DNA from: Nitrospira sp.
GTDB lineage: Bacteria; Nitrospirota; Nitrospiria; Nitrospirales; Nitrospiraceae
Reading direction: 5' to 3'
Length of the DNA: 32,821 nucleotides
NCBI GenBank assembly: GCA_003135435.1
Contig: PLBR01000253.1
Span: 2,282 to 35,102 of the forward strand
The notes below the pieces were generated by a model. That model saw nothing but the letters and a program-made list of their open reading frames with translations, did not search any database and was not told the origin of the DNA. A program made the position numbers and the translations under genes. Below, one piece after another: positions 31,847 through 32,821 of the stretch (positions within the stretch are counted from its first letter, which is position 1; each line of letters begins with the position of its first letter).

Positions 31847-32323
31847 TTGACATCGATCAGCCTTCAGACGGCGGAGTTGCTGCCGCTTCCTTCCAAAGAA
31901 GTGCGGCAAGAAATCGGTCAGGCCGCAATTCGTTTTGGGCAACTGGAACATCCTCTGAAGGTCATCTACAAACGCTCGGATAAAAATATCTCCCTTGGCG
32001 TCGGCCTAGAAAGATTGAACGGGTGTACTCTTGGCGCCCTTTTAGTGGAATTAAAGGGCCTAATAAACTTGGCGAAAGGTAACCCACCGTTGGCTTCCGT
32101 AAAAGATCAACTGAGTCGGGTTCGTGATTTGTCCAAACCACGAAAGCGGTACTTGCATGATGGGACCGGCAGGAATTCAAGCGGAGAGTTTTTCTTCTTG
32201 CACACTGGGGAACAGATCGAAGAATCAAAAATGTTCGCCGAATTAGTTGCCGCGTCAACTTCTGCGGAATCTCTTCTCTCTGAACTTAACACGAAGCTCC
32301 CGGCGTCAAAGATGGAAGATTAA
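31847..32323 (+). CDS. Accessory hypothetical protein, probably 5'-damaged
   Basis: A 158-residue helical protein if started at TTG 31847, which has no ribosome binding site. An excellent start, GAGGGAGGG and then ATG at 31787, lies upstream in the same frame, but in-frame stops at 31823-31825 and 31835-31837 separate it from the rest. The original protein was probably 178 residues and its first 20 codons now carry two nonsense mutations. RYLHDGTG follows Pro-Arg-Lys and makes an Rx4H motif (RKRYLH), which may point to a HEPN-type fold, but the similarity is weak. The AT content is higher than in the core, in line with acquired DNA between two tRNA-linked sites. Confidence 0.5.
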   Translation: MTSISLQTAELLPLPSKEVRQEIGQAAIRFGQLEHPLKVIYKRSDKNISLGVGLERLNGCTLGALLVELKGLINLAKGNPPLASVKDQLSRVRDLSKPRKRYLHDGTGRNSSGEFFFLHTGEQIEESKMFAELVAASTSAESLLSELNTKLPASKMED

Positions 32324-32472
32324 TGTTGCCGGGCCGAGAAGAGAAGGAACGAGCTGACGTAATCCTCGCTGGCACGACGACGGCAACAAGGCTTCCAGGG
32401 GCATGCCATCCTCATCGAGCAACTGCACGTCCTGGACAGAGGGCCGAGGGAGCAAAAGTCTTGGAGAGTAAA

Positions 32473-32520
32473 TGACTCTTAATCAGCGGGCCGTAGGTTC
32501 GACCCCTACACGGCCCACCA
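32473..32520 (+). pseudogene. 3' fragment of tRNA-Lys(CTT), probable att core
   Basis: The 48 bases from TGACTCTTAATCAG to CCA match the anticodon arm, T arm (GTAGG TTCGACC CCTAC) and 3' acceptor of a tRNA-Lys with anticodon CTT. Identity is lost within the 5' strand of the anticodon stem, which is where integrases often cross over. GGGCCG at 32441-32446 could be the old 5' acceptor strand, but the D arm between is not recognisable and the total would be 80 bases. It is not a working tRNA. Confidence 0.75.
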
Positions 32521-32564
32521 AAAATCAGGCACTTACACACCATCCTCCTTCCAGCCAGTCTCCG

Positions 32565-32580
32565 TGTAGGCACAGTGTAG
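32565..32580 (+). repeat. Recombinase arm-like motif, copy 2
   Basis: TGTAGGCACAGTGTAG begins 45 bases after the tRNA-Lys fragment. It differs from the copy at 31700-31715 at two adjacent positions. Confidence 0.5.
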
Positions 32581-32620
32581 GCAGTAGAACGGAGAAAATA
32601 TATTTTTCTGCCCCCTCTGT

Positions 32621-32757
32621 CTAACCAGATGAACCAGACAAACAAGATCCCAGACCAACGAGATTAACCACCGCACCTGGTGGATTTGCCGTTCCGGACA
32701 ACAAGACAAACCAGACGAACGAAATAAACGAGATAAACCAAATAGACCAGACAGACC
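32621..32757 (+). repeat. Degenerate 9-bp direct repeat array
   Basis: Two blocks (32621-32672 and about 32699-32757) are built of 9-base units near ATAAACCAG, for example ATGAACCAG, ACAAACCAG, ATAAACGAG and ATAGACCAG. They are separated by 26 unique bases. There is no gene and no clean spacer, so this is not a CRISPR array. On the minus strand it translates as runs such as SGLFGLSRL, an artefact of the 3-codon period. Confidence 0.6.
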
Positions 32758-32821
32758 GTCCGTTACCATTCATCATTAGGGTTCAACATTTCGCCCCCTC
32801 CCCTGAAAGGCGGGGTGATTT

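Noticed and set aside
32412-32645. Minus-strand ORF of 77 residues containing GRTYGPLIKSHLL
   Set aside because: This is the well-known false translation of a tRNA-Lys 3' region; no ribosome binding site and the frame runs through the arm motif.
32621-32757. Possible CRISPR array
   Set aside because: The units are only 9 bases, degenerate, and without spacers of constant length; no cas genes.

Overview
The window looks like chromosomal DNA of a Nitrospirota bacterium, most likely Nitrospira or a close relative. This is inferred from the overall gene set: PCP-reductase-domain proteins in what shows no other photosynthesis genes, a pheA-hisC-aroF-tyrA-aroA-cmk-rpsA-sppA-ihf run, a group 1 truncated haemoglobin, and many short exported proteins. 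No species-level marker is visible. A conserved core of about 30 kb is flanked at both ends by accessory DNA.

Left edge (1-1000): the distal end of an integron gene-cassette array. A cassette ORF cut by the window edge is followed by an attC site, a second short cassette ORF with a HEPN-like RNxxKH motif, and a second attC site. No integrase gene is in view. From 1071 the core begins with an Mrp/NBP35-type P-loop ATPase and a zinc-ribbon protein with two PCP_red domains, closed by a strong terminator. Then come yebC, ruvA, a Cys-rich exported protein and ruvB; ruvC is not in the cluster.

Aromatic amino acid block (6069-17114): pheA, hisC, aroF, tyrA and aroA cover prephenate, phenylalanine and tyrosine synthesis plus the first and the EPSP steps of the shikimate pathway. 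They run into cmk, plsC, rpsA, sppA, an IHF/HU gene and a protein with four PCP_red-like repeats. A near-consensus promoter lies at the aroA/cmk junction. The aroE and aroK genes are at the other end of the window (30130-31481), behind trmI and a short-chain dehydrogenase.

Middle (17434-28119): small genes in both orientations. They include a seven-repeat FG-GAP/VCBS lipoprotein, a promoter-led set of a two-helix membrane protein, a small zinc ribbon and a D-Ala-D-Ala carboxypeptidase, an exported hypothetical protein, a truncated haemoglobin, and a leftward operon htrA-like, lipB, gdhA plus two small genes. A group 1/2 sigma-70 factor with its own terminator follows. Upstream of trmI there is a 53-codon remnant of a stomatin-like (slipin) gene on the minus strand.

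Right edge (31578-32821): an intact tRNA-Arg(TCG), a short accessory ORF with two in-frame stops near its 5' end, and a 3' fragment of tRNA-Lys(CTT). Each tRNA 3' end is followed 45 to 46 nt later by the same 16-bp motif, which looks like a tyrosine-recombinase arm site. A block of degenerate 9-bp repeats follows. This is probably an integration hot spot. No CRISPR array, IS element or complete phage gene was seen.
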